From Bolinopsis microptera (taxonomy: Eukaryota > Ctenophora > Tentaculata > Lobata > Bolinopsidae): 64,000 nucleotides of DNA. The notes beneath the pieces are model-generated. The model saw nothing but the letters and a program-made list of their open reading frames with translations, was not told the DNA's origin and did not search any database. The translations under genes and the position numbers were made by a program. Positions 1 through 9,047 of the stretch are shown here, in pieces (position 1 is the stretch's first letter; each line of letters begins with the position of its first letter). The stretch lies in NCBI RefSeq assembly GCF_026151205.1, contig NC_087081.1:17840859-17904858 (forward strand), in the 5' to 3' direction.

Positions 1-141
1 CTGCATCAACGAACGAGGGACCTGTTAGTAATGAGAGAAGAACCGGGAGAAATCTTCGACGACTCAACAACTATTAGAGACATTGGACGGTTTTTAAATA
101 AGGTCGATGAACGGAGGTTCCCGAAGAAAAATACTGAATGA
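1..141 (+). pseudogene. C-terminal end of a LINE reverse transcriptase protein, cut by window edge
   Basis: The window opens inside a reading frame that runs from base 1 to a TGA at 139-141 (46 codons). It ends RDIGRFLNKVDERRFPK, which lines up with GDLGRFLTKAYERRFPK at the end of the fragment at 58385-59249. Both are therefore the last residues of one retroelement protein family. In the second copy this tail follows a CxxC...HxxxxC zinc-binding-like motif; no catalytic residue is in view here. Upstream sequence lies outside the window, so completeness cannot be judged. A matching 3' UTR follows (142-417), which supports the assignment independently of the protein. The open frame at 107-400 only crosses this UTR and is not a gene. 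Confidence 0.8.
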
Positions 142-417
142 ATGTCGTGTTTTGTATATTTTGATAAGTGTGTGGACATTGTATGATACTTTCTTTGTCA
201 TTGTTGAGTGCTCTTGGCTGAGTTTTTTCTGCATACGACTGTGCTATCTGTGCTTTATTCTTTTACATGGCTATCTACTTTTACCACCTTGTTTGGTTAT
301 TTGTTACATTGGGGTAGTTTTGAATATTAAACCTTCTATTCCTATATTGGTCAGACACGGCATCTGCCGTTTGACCCAATTTTGTTTAATTCCTGTTTAA
401 TTCCTGTTTAATTCCTG
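142..417 (+). other. LINE 3' UTR with terminal hairpin and 11-bp tail repeats
   Basis: This is non-coding sequence from the stop codon of the preceding fragment to its 3' terminus. Near the end, 350-375 can fold: GTCAGAC, ACGGC, loop ATCT, GCCGT, TTGAC. Three tandem copies of TTTAATTCCTG follow (385-395, 396-406, 407-417). The same order occurs at 59400-59462, with different bases in the stem but pairing kept and three copies of TTTAATCCG. A hairpin followed by short terminal repeats is the known 3'-end design of several LINE clades, where the reverse transcriptase recognises it. That role is inferred here. Confidence 0.75.
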
Positions 418-1310
418 CAGATGACACTAAAATTTGGAGGGAGATTCTTGGTTATCCTGACCATCACATAATCCAAAATGACATCAATAGATTATATGAT
501 TGGTCAGTGAGAAATCGAATGAAGTTCCACCCACAAAAGTGCAAAGCCCTCTCTGTGTCCCTGCAAAGAAACGTGCTGGATAACTTGCCATTCAATGCCT
601 TCTTTTATAAACTTTCTGGAAGTGATATTGACTTTGTGCCCTCTCAGTCAGATTTAGGAGTCGCAATAAACTCCAGGTTTAATTGGGGTGCACAATGTAA
701 AGCGCTTGTTTCCAAAGCTACCTCTAGACTTGGACTACTTAAGAGAACATGTCATTTCACTACTGATAAAAGGCAGAAAAGATCCTTCTATTTATCGTTA
801 ATTAGGTCTATATTTGAACATTGCTCTGTCATATGGTCCCCTCAATCTGCAACTCATCTTCAACAGTTTGTTGCTATCCAAAAGAGGGCTATTAAATGGA
901 TCAATGGTGAACCTTACTCCAGTTATAATGACGATAAACTTGCTACAGAGCAAAAGAAACTAAATATTCTCCCTGTTAAACAGAAGTTTATTTATAACGA
1001 TCTTATGACCTTCTATAAAATAGTAAATAGCATAATTCCAGTTTCGCTCCCTACATATATAGTCCTATGCCGTCCAGAGGGCACCCGATACACTAGGCAC
1101 AATGCTCAAATAATTGATATGTCGGATACTTCAACTTACATGAGTACCACTGTGCCCTGCTCGGATGCCTTCCGAAATAGCTTTTTTCATAGATCTATGC
1201 TGAAATGGAATAGTCTACCAGTATGTATCCGGCAGTCAGAGCGGATTTCTACTTTTAAGGCCAAACTGATCAAGTACCTCTGGGCTGCCGATACAGTCTG
1301 GCCAGATTAG
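417..1310 (+). pseudogene. 5'-truncated CR1-like LINE, C-terminal half of reverse transcriptase ORF
   Basis: An open frame starts abruptly inside the reverse transcriptase active-site motif (ADDTKIWRE at 417) and runs to the stop after WPD at 1308-1310. The first listed ATG (507) is internal and is not a real start. The protein part covers the end of the palm domain, the thumb and the C-terminal tail (LGLLKRTCHFT, RSIFEHCSVIW, IQKRAIKWING). It is closely similar along its length to the C-terminal half of the reverse-strand LINE at 23473-25860, which also ends WPD-stop. The first half of the catalytic core and the endonuclease are missing, so the copy is dead. It abuts the preceding LINE tail with no intervening base. 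The family belongs to the Jockey/CR1-like group of non-LTR elements, judged from motifs only. Confidence 0.85.
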
Positions 1311-1732
1311 CTCATCAGTCTTATGAGTCTCAGAAATTTGTTTTTGTTGGTTACAATTCTGTCCGTCCAATTTCCTATCTGCTTGTCCCTTCTTTTTACT
1401 TTATCAGTTGTGACGGAATTGTAATGAACAAAATCCTTATAATTATTTATGATATGTTTGATTTCTTGTTAATGTTTGTCATTCAAATTTGGTAGACGGC
1501 CCCAACGTTAATGTGGCTCTTGCTATGTGTTGGTTCAGCCGAATTAATTATTATATAATCAAGTTTATTTTTCTCGTTAGTTGTCATCCGGCCAAACATT
1601 AAGCAACTTATATTGCAGTACCATTTATCATTTAGTATATCAAAATATGTCATTGTAATTTTGCATGGCTGAAATGTAACGCTTGATTTATATATATAAT
1701 GATTAATTGAATTTTCAAATAAAAAAAAAAAA
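1311..1732 (+). other. 3' UTR and poly(A) end of the CR1-like LINE
   Basis: AT-rich, non-coding sequence after the WPD stop. The block around 1494-1552 (GGCCCCAACGTTAATG ... TTGGTTCAGCCGAA) matches the reverse complement of 23117-23195 in the other copy of this family. In both copies CGGC..CCAA pairs with TTGG..GCCG. The element ends in an A-run at 1721-1732. The next bases, ATTGTTGCTG, belong to a different repeat (see 4071-5176). Confidence 0.7.
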
Positions 1733-1741
1733 TTGTTGCTG

Positions 1742-2851
1742 CACAGTGGGCTACCATGCTAGCATAGGCCTAAAATCGACTTTCTTAAATTTCTTTGAAA
1801 ATAAGCTTTCCTTATTGTAAAACGCTAGCCCGATTTCATGCAAAAAACCGTAATTAAAAACTTTGCAAGATGCCAAAATGGCGTCGCGTGAAAAAATAGC
1901 ATTTTTCACTGTCAAGAAATTTTGCCTTTTTTAGCCAAAAATTGCCTAATATTTATTATTTTGGGCTAAAATGCTTGATCAAGGCAGTTTTTAATAATTG
2001 AAATACAGTATAGTACTTAAGAATACTCAGCCATCTAAAAAAAACTGTGTGACTTTAACATTTTCACCTGATTTTTGACCGCGCCTTTTTTATGGCGTGT
2101 ATTTTAGGCAATTTTTGGGGTATTTAACGACAGAAATCGTTGTTGGTTTGCAATAGTTCGGTATAATGCATGGTATCATCAGAAAGCTTAGACAATTCCC
2201 TATCAGATGCAATAAGAATCACTTTGGGCAGTTTTGGGCAACTCTGTTTACAAAATTAAGAAACTCAAAAATTGGGTAAAATTTGCTGCATTTTTAGATA
2301 ATTTATGAGCTCAGTTTTGCTATTAAATTGACATATTTTAGTTATTCTCCATGTTTGTGGCATTTTTTGCACCCTAGACCAGATGCATATGGATGAAAAA
2401 TCAAAATATCACAATTATTATAGTTAAAATTGATAAAAATCCAAAAAATCGTGATTTTAAACGAAATTTTTGAAAATAACAGGAACAATTTTGGTGTTTC
2501 AGAAAATTTTGGTCATATAAATAGGCACAACTTTTGTTCTGATCAATATTTTTTCATAATTCAAAAAGATTTGAGTTCCTAAGATAGCTGTTCTTCGTTT
2601 ACAGTTCATAAAAGAGCTTTAAAATTGATTAAACCTCTAAAAAAACAACTTTTCCTGGGATCAGCCTCCTATTTTTGTACTACAAGATTGCTCAAAATCG
2701 GCCCAAAATTTTTTTTCTGAGACATTTTCGGCCCTGTAAATGATTGGAATCGTATTTTTGTACCCAAATTACCTTAGAAACAAAGTTAGGGGCATGTGTG
2801 ATGGTCTAAAATACCCTATGCTAGCATGACCCCCACTCACAGCCCACTGTG
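1742..2851. mobile_element. Non-autonomous DNA transposon with CACAGTG ends (Transib/RAG-like)
   Basis: Inverted ends start CACAGTGGGCT on both sides, and a second shared block CATGCTAGCATAGG lies further in (1755-1768 and the complement of 2815-2828). The left end has 6 bp between the CACAGTG heptamer and this block; the right end has 16 bp. The element is flanked by TGCTG (1737-1741 and 2852-2856). The related repeat at 4418-4440 carries the uninterrupted site ATTGTTGCTGGTGAGTCAG, which proves a clean insertion with a 5-bp duplication. Known biology: Transib and ProtoRAG transposons make 5-bp duplications and have CAC-heptamer ends, and CACAGTG is the V(D)J signal heptamer. The interior is AT-rich with no transposase-like frame, so it would need a helper in trans. 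Superfamily placement is inferred. Confidence 0.75.
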
Positions 2852-2856
2852 TGCTG

Positions 2857-3067
2857 GTGAGTCAGCTGGAAACAGTGTACCATACTATCATATTCATGTT
2901 TTCTTCCCCACATCTCCTACACCTCACCCCAACCGCAGGTTCCTTGCGGTAAAGGAACATCCAACCGCAAGTTCCTTGTGGGTAAAGGAACAAACAAAAA
3001 CAAAAAACGGCAGACTCCTTGCCGGTAAAGGAGAATTCTACAGCAAGTTCCTTGCCAGTAAAGGAAC
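2857..3067. repeat. Partial copy of hairpin retroposon, then four GTTCCTT...AAGGAAC hairpins
   Basis: 2857-2930 matches 4428-4500 (GTGAGTCAGCTGG..., then CATATTCATGTTTTCTTCC), the middle of the retroposon at 4071-5176. The two copies then diverge. Four hairpin units follow: 2939-2958, 2971-2991, 3015-3033 and 3047-3067, each of the form GTTCCTT-loop-AAGGAAC. In the third unit the stem has become CTCCTT/AAGGAG, where one T-A pair is replaced by C-G. The open frame across this region (2826-3179) starts inside the transposon end, reads through the repeats and shows no known domain. Confidence 0.6.
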
Positions 3068-3877
3068 GTTGAACATGTACCGAAACAGTATGGCTATTTT
3101 AAGCTACGCCGCGCTACGTCCGAGAACCATTCATTTATATTTTATATTTTGTATCTCTTACGTCATACGTGTTACGTAACGTGTATCACACTCCCGGCTT
3201 TTTACCCCAATGTTAACCTTGCAGCAGCTGTGTCAGCCCAATATACTTTACAAGTATGATCACAATTATTTTAATGAACAAGAAACCCATAATTAATACA
3301 ATCAGATACTCGTTAACTCAACAGCAGCTTCCGTCCGTATGATGTGTAATGTCCTTCTCCTTTCTGTGTCCCCGTCGTTTTGTTTAGTGAAATGTAGTAG
3401 TGTTTTAATATTTTAATCGAACGTAACTCAATAGTTAATAATAACAAACACAAATACTATTTTAAATGATTGATCAATATCGATTACCAACTACCAAACA
3501 TTAGTTATTCTCTAATAACCTTTTTATATATGTTAAACGATCCATGGCCTATCTAAAATTCGATAATGAACTTTATATTATTAGTGCTGCGTGCTGATAA
3601 ATATTCTGGGATTCAATCCACCCAATCGTGGCGATAACATATCTTTGTGCTCGGCCGGTTTTAGGTTTGAGTTTGTGCTTCAAAAGTGGTAAATCGGGTG
3701 CTAGTAAAGCTCTAGCAGGCAACTGGCTCCTTTTGCCAACTGCTTTTGGTTTAGGCGCTAGCTCACATTTGGAACTGGCACGGGTACAATCGTAATATCC
3801 TACAAAGTCAGCATGCTATATTAAGTCGCAAAACTCGTTTAATATCTTGACAATATTTAAAATGTATGGTATTAGGT
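3068..3877. other. No gene seen
   Basis: AT-rich, with short frames only and no recognisable coding sequence, repeat array or transposon end. Confidence 0.6.
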
Positions 3878-3985
3878 TTAGGCGCGGCGCACCGCTTATA
3901 TGTTATAGCTTCTTCATTTTCTGTTTTCAGCGCTGTGTTGCTACACGCTGTATAGCATGTGGGTCAAGCGCGGTGCCGCGCCTAA
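3878..3985. repeat. Small inverted-repeat element (108 bp)
   Basis: TTAGGCGCGGCGCACCGCTT at the left is mirrored by AAGCGCGGTGCCGCGCCTAA at the right. The arms are GC-rich in AT-rich surroundings and match with a one-base shift. No clear target duplication is seen. It may be a miniature transposon or simply a large hairpin. Confidence 0.5.
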
Positions 3986-4070
3986 GCAGCAAAAGAGTTA
4001 TAATTTATTTATTTTAAAATTTATTTTTGTATCGCAAAAATGATGTAAAGTTTTTAATATGACGTAGAAT

Positions 4071-5176
4071 GTAGGGTGAAAATCCCTGCCACGTTTTTGG
4101 TCAGCTTCGCCGGGGCTCATGTCTTTCCTCGAGGGAGCATTAGTGTCTACAGAAAAACTGACAAATCCTAGCGAAGTCCAATCCGAACCACATCTTCCAT
4201 CAGAGGTGGTGCTGGGTCGGCTGGTTACTGAACGGATTGGCCTCGAGAAAAGCATAGTCCTGTTATTCTAAATTTAACCATAGAGGGGGTCAGGCGCTGT
4301 TCGCTCACGGCTGGTTCTTGGAGCCAACACCCTCGGCCCCACAGAAGTGGGAGCACTGTCGGTGGTGGCACACCCAGATAACGGACAGTGTCTCTCCTTC
4401 TTTCTTCTTGGACTTGCATTGTTGCTGGTGAGTCAGCTGGCAACAGTGTACCATACTTTCATATTCATGTTTTCTTCCCCCACTTCTCCTACACCTCACT
4501 TTATTACTCACTCATTCACTCACATGCCGCCTTAGGGCCGCTACCAGTTAGAGGGGATCTAACAATCAGACAAACTGCCAGCCTTAGGGCCGCTACCAGT
4601 TAGAGGGGATCTAACAATCAGACAAACTGCCAGCTATTGGAGATATAGCACTTAGATTATTACCAGCAAACGTAAAATTAGCAATAATTACGTGAACAAA
4701 GAAATTGCCAAATTGCGACAAAAAAGGGTCTACTCAAAATTCAAATATCGCATGTAAATTCGTGAATCAGCACTTTAGTATAGCGCGGAAATTGAGCCGC
4801 GCAAAGACAAAGATATAACACAAAAACAACAAAGATATGGGTGAATTCCATCGGAGGCTCAGGCATGCCTGGTAGGTTCCTGTCAGCCCACTAGAATGAC
4901 AGGGGGCAGCCTGTTCTATCGAGTACCCGGGAGAACATCCAGGCATGGGTGGTGTTCTCCCGTGAACGAGCATTATGACAGTTTCCCTTACGGGAAACGT
5001 CGCTCACCAGGCTTTATCCTGTGGAGGGGCGGGATCACTAGCCCATGCCAAGTGACCCAAACCTACTGACACCTACAACCAGAGGAACCCCAATAGACGT
5101 TAGTCACTAACTGACGGACGTAGCCTCCCAATAGGGAGGTAAAGTGGGTGCCCCAACATTTAAAAAAAAAAAAAAA
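4071..5176 (+). mobile_element. Hairpin-rich retroposon with poly(A) tail and 15-bp target duplication
   Basis: AATATGACGTAGAAT occurs at 4056-4070 and again at 5177-5191, directly after an A-run (5162-5178). This is the signature of poly(A)-primed retroposition by a LINE machinery. The insert is GC-rich compared with its surroundings, has no credible reading frame, and is full of perfect stems: 4178-4185/4233-4240, 4354-4360/4384-4390, 4879-4885/4897-4903, 4928-4937/4953-4962, 4981-4987/4992-4998, 5031-5039/5051-5058 (one bulge), 5099-5103/5107-5111 and 5124-5129/5134-5139. It therefore looks like a copied structured RNA rather than an mRNA. I see no convincing RNA polymerase III box. A partial second copy is at 2857-2930, where it was the target of the CACAGTG transposon. 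It could instead be the untranslated part of an unknown LINE. Confidence 0.7.
4529..4632. repeat. 52-bp tandem duplication inside the retroposon
   Basis: Two identical 52-bp units begin GCCTTAGGGCCGCTACCAG at 4529 and 4581. Each contains the hairpin GTTAGA-GGGGA-TCTAAC. Confidence 0.9.
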
Positions 5177-5191
5177 AATATGACGTAGAAT

Positions 5192-6011
5192 TAAAGCTAT
5201 TTCCGTACAGCCTAAGTATGCTCGTTAGAAAAACTATGAACATGCAAGCTTTCTTAATAATTTTTGTTAGTCGGCTGACATCTTGGGTTGTACTGGATGT
5301 AACAAGTTTATTATCGGATGTCTACGTATATTTATTATGATATAATTATTCATTGTAATGGCAATACAATTTAAATTTTGTTTTACTTAAAATTTTGTTT
5401 TACTTAGATCTAAAGGACTTCATGACAGTTTTATCCTTCGGGGACAGCGGAAGCTATGCCAAAATTTTCAGCCGATCCCTTTCATGTGCAAGTTTAACCA
5501 TCCACAGTTTCTATTACTGATTTTGAGACACCTCCGGAGACTTAATCATGCATGGTTCTTGAGTCAAAGTATAGCAAATTGCCGGAAGAGAGTTAATATA
5601 TGTAATTTCAATTATTTATGATACTGATACAAGCATTCAAATTCCAGACATTTTCAACCAGAATAGTGAGCTGAGACAGGCTTTCTGAGAGTCTTTTGAT
5701 GTCTTAGCTCAATATCATACCGAATGGCTCTCATGAGGAATAAGGTCAGTTGGCTGCTTGCATATCTGGCCATTATTTCTCGGGACGATCATGTCTTAAT
5801 AATTCTGCTCTGCATGTTGCTTTGATTTCAGTGGCAGACATATTGTCCCACAGGTCGCTGGAAAGTCCTCATGTGCACAGCCAGTACAGAAAGGACGATA
5901 CTTAAGGATCCGCGAGGGCTTGAAGGCTTATCCAGATAGCCCATTATTCGCACCTATCTCCGTGGATTCCCTTAGAAGGGAGGCCGAACGGCGGACCTCT
6001 ACCAGTAAAAT
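5192..6011. other. No gene seen
   Basis: AT-rich spacer. A short direct repeat (ATTTTGTTTTACTTA) occurs twice near 5375-5406. From about 5800 the sequence becomes less AT-rich and may be the decayed upstream part of the next retroelement fragment, but I find no continuous frame. Confidence 0.5.
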
Positions 6012-6419
6012 TTGAGGTCCTACTCCGGAGGAGAAACCCGGTTACGGATTAAAGCCGTCCAGATTTTAACTAAACTGAATCTATTATATGAAGAGAGAGT
6101 ACTTCAGTCAGAGAAAGGGTCCTTTGTCCCACTAGTCTTTACAACATCTGGAGGTATGGGACCACTCTGCAGTGTGTTCGTAGATCGTATCTCTGAGATG
6201 ATAGCTGACCACAATAAAGGAGCTAAGAGCCAGGTCAAAAATCACATCAGAACACGATTCAGATTTGATCTGCTACGAAGCACACTCACAGCACTCAGGG
6301 GAATCATAGGAAGACAAAAAGCCCAGCACATTAGACTGGATGACGTATCCTTCAATCTCATACCTCAGAAGACGAGCTATGAGGTCTCTCAAGTTTGTTT
6401 ATGTAAATTTTATAGATAA
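6012..6419 (+). pseudogene. C-terminal fragment of a retroelement polyprotein
   Basis: A 135-residue frame opens without an ATG (its first codon is TTG) and ends at TAA 6417-6419. Residues near 30-60 read VLQSEKGSFVPLVFTTSGGM, followed by a basic segment RTRFRFDLLRSTLTALRG. From general knowledge, this GSF.PLVF...GGMG plus LLR...RG signature forms the C-terminal tail of a widespread invertebrate retroelement protein; I do not know its clade name with certainty. No reverse transcriptase motif is present upstream in the window, so this is a 5'-truncated relic. A structured 3' UTR follows directly. Confidence 0.7.
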
Positions 6420-6595
6420 TTTATTGTAGCTTTTATATTGTGTAAAATTTTGCGGGCGATATGGTCCCAGGTGGGGACACCCAACCCACCGCTTCGGCGG
6501 TAGTTGATACACCTTTTACAAGCAAGATCCACTTTGGTCTACTGTGAGGTGTCTCAGCTACATGGGTTGGGGGACCCCCTTTTTAAAAATTTGTT
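6420..6595 (+). other. Retroelement 3' UTR with a predicted three-way RNA junction
   Basis: The outer stem CCCAACCCA (6480-6488) pairs with TGGGTTGGG (6563-6571). Inside are CCGC-TTCG-GCGG (6489-6500), a very stable tetraloop type, and ACACCT/AGGTGT (6509-6514/6547-6552). GGTCCC (6463-6468) can also pair with GGGACC (6571-6576). The position, just after the stop of the fragment at 6012-6419, suggests a retrotransposition recognition signal. That function is inferred. Confidence 0.6.
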
Positions 6596-7305
6596 TACTA
6601 CAATGTACTAGACTTTCTGTCACAACAAAACTGCAACCCATAGTAACAAATATAAACAAAACCCATAATGTCTGTTAACAATTTTCTTCTGGTCCTAATA
6701 TGAGGCTTGTCTCTAAAAAGTGTGTTTGCAAAAGAGTGTGCAACAGCTTTCAGGCGTGCACATTCCTTGCCCTGTTAAAGTTATTAGTTACCTATCCCTT
6801 CAAAATCAAATTAACAGTCGAGGACAAAAAGTCATACATTAAATGAGCATTATATTTTTATGAATTGTTTTACATCTTTTTATTTTGTAAAATGTGTAAA
6901 ACTTAATATTAGAATTAAGTTTGCGCTATTTGCAGCAGTTAACAAGAATTAGCAGCAGTTAGCAGCACACAGGGGGCTGAAACCAAAAATTGGATGCGCT
7001 CGTTCAATGAAATTGGTGCATTATGTAAGCCAAGCTCTGCATACGAATATGTGTAATTCAATTATGCATAATGACTTACAAATGGCAGCGTTTGATCGAA
7101 AGCTTGGTTTCAGCCCCTCCCCTGTGATAAGCGTACCAATTTTTATTGAAATTTAATTGAGGGAAGGTTACTCATTATAATGTGCATTTGTTTGAAAAAA
7201 ATTTGTGCTTGCCGAAATTAGCGCTTAAAACCATCCTACAGTCGGCACGCGCAGCTCACTGCCAATGACGCACTACCTAATAATATCGAGGGTGCTAACA
7301 GCTAA
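6596..7305. other. No gene seen
   Basis: AT-rich spacer. GCAGCAGTTA occurs in two near copies around 6931-6965. No domain or transposon end was recognised. Confidence 0.5.
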
Positions 7306-7641
7306 GTCACTCTACAGTCGATTTAGGTGATTGTTCTAAAAGGGCCCCCGACAGTTATAACCAACTTCATGAATCGATGTATTTTCAAACGCTGATTCCG
7401 AATCACCCCCATGACATAGGGTTAAAATGCGAAAAACTGTCTCGATCACGTGATATTACCGTATAAGGAAGTTAATCTAATTTTTCATTAGGGTTAGGGT
7501 TTCAGAAAATTATGCTTTTGTTAAGGATTGAGTTAGGGTTAGGGTTGGGATCACATTAAAGTTTTAAGGTTTTGAATATTCGTTAAGGATCAGCTAGAGA
7601 ACGGGTTGAAAAAGTCACGTGACAGTCGAGTGTAGAGTGAT
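7306..7641. mobile_element. MITE copy A (TAA-flanked, TTAGGG-containing)
   Basis: The ends GTCACTCTACAG and TGTAGAGTGAT are inverted and flanked by TAA (7303-7305, 7642-7644), the duplication type of PIF/Harbinger elements. The core block CTGATTCCGAATCA...CCCATGACATAGGGTTAAAATGC is shared with copies at 54938, 56250 and 61773. TTAGGGTTAGGG occurs inside. It encodes nothing. Confidence 0.75.
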
Positions 7642-7882
7642 TAATCATCATCCTAATGATATAGTGTTAATTGTAAAGTTTCTGTCGCAACAAGACTGAA
7701 GTTTTTAGTAACAACACTTCATTCCTCCCAACAATTTGTTTTTCAATTAAACAAAAATTTCAGATAAACAAAAATTTCAATTCTATGCCATTTATTGCCG
7801 GATTGGAGTATTGTTTCTGAGTTGCATGGTTGCAATGTATACCGGGAATATGTATACCATTCCCGCCATTTTGCTCCAGACT

Positions 7883-8026
7883 AGATACATACTTCTTCTT
7901 ACCATTCTGACCTATGGATGTGAGATATGGAACGCGACTCAAGTGCAGACAAGAAGATTGGAGTCTTTCCATCAGTACTGCTTACGCAAAATCCTGAGAG
8001 TGAAGTGGTTCCATCGAGTAAGTTGA
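7883..8026 (+). pseudogene. LINE C-terminal fragment, left half
   Basis: The frame reads TILTYGCEIWNATQVQTRRL then SFHQYCLRKILRVKWFHRVS and stops. This is the conserved segment just after the reverse transcriptase of many LINEs (LTYGCE.W......RRLE.FH...LR.IL...W). The next conserved residues of such proteins, (N)KDVFRRAS, are found 7.5 kb downstream at 15494 on the same strand and at the right point. The two pieces therefore look like halves of one old copy. The frame upstream of 7883 is not recognisable. Confidence 0.7.
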
Positions 8027-9047
8027 GTTTTAATACTATCAACACTACTATATAACAAATAATTTGAGGATGTCAAGTGAGGCCAGGAGCCCAATGTCCA
8101 TGTGTTGCTAAAGATCAAAGATCTGTGGGGGTGTTGCAGGGTGTGTGAAGAGGTGCCACTGTCGGAGATGAAGCTCTAACCGAAGATGAGTAGATCATGG
8201 AACACAACCTCATAAATCATCAGATCATCCAAATCCCCTCCCTTACCCCATCCCTTAAAGTCTATGTAACACATGGACTGCCGGCTTCTGGTTGGACACA
8301 TCCTTGAATTATTTGTATTTTCTGTAGTTTTGGAGAGTATGATCTACTTGATATTGATTTATCGGAAAGTTCTTACACTATTGTTATGATATTGGAGAGT
8401 GTCTATATAATGATAATGATAATGATACTGATTAATTTGAGTATGAGTTATTCTTTAGGATTGATTAGATTTTATATATTTATTTACTTGAATTTAGTAT
8501 GAATATGAATTATTCTCTAAGTTGACTTACTTATTGAACTATTCAAGTTTATTGTACCTTGACTCCTAGCCTTTTGTGGCAGGTTTGTCAAACAGACATG
8601 CCTGCCACAATGTTTCCTGTTCAAAGGAACCCCCATTTATCTCTACTGTCTTCACTCTGAAGCCTGTAGTTCATCTGCATCCCTCCCCGAACATAATAAA
8701 TAATCCAAAAGGAACCCTCCACCACCCCCACCCACCCTCCCAAAACAGAACATGAATAGATCCATCCATCACCCCCACCCACCCTCCCCAAACAAAGCAT
8801 GAATAGATCCATCTACCACCCCCACCCACCCCCCCTATCATGTCACCATATGTCTTATTATTTAATTAATTATTTCATTAAATTACCTTTCAGTTTCAAC
8901 ATGCAAATCAATGAAATTTTCAAGTGTCTCTCAACATCAATTCCCTGGCTTCAACTCATTACCACCAGACCACCACCCATGATCTATATATTTCAGGCGA
9001 AGCTGACTCGATGAAAGTGGCACCTCGGAGGCACCTGGCACACCCCC
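8027..9047 (+). other. Leader region of the two-ORF LINE
   Basis: No coding sequence is seen. It holds a perfect 10-bp stem, TTGTGGCAGG/CCTGCCACAA (8574-8583/8601-8610), and about 2.5 copies of a 47-bp unit rich in CCCACCC (8719-8833), which is G-rich on the other strand. A promoter within the leader is expected for such elements, but no motif was recognised. Confidence 0.45.
8719..8833. repeat. 47-bp C-rich tandem repeat, about 2.5 copies
   Basis: CCCCCACCCACCCTCC followed by CATGAATAGATCCATC recurs at a 47-bp spacing. Confidence 0.85.

Noticed and set aside
507-509. ATG at 507 as a gene start
   Set aside because: The coding sequence extends upstream in frame to 417 inside a reverse transcriptase motif; the ATG is internal to a truncated element.
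4285-4330. RNA polymerase III internal promoter or tRNA-derived head in the hairpin retroposon
   Set aside because: GGCTGGTTCTTGG is only loosely like a B box, and no A box or tRNA fold is seen.
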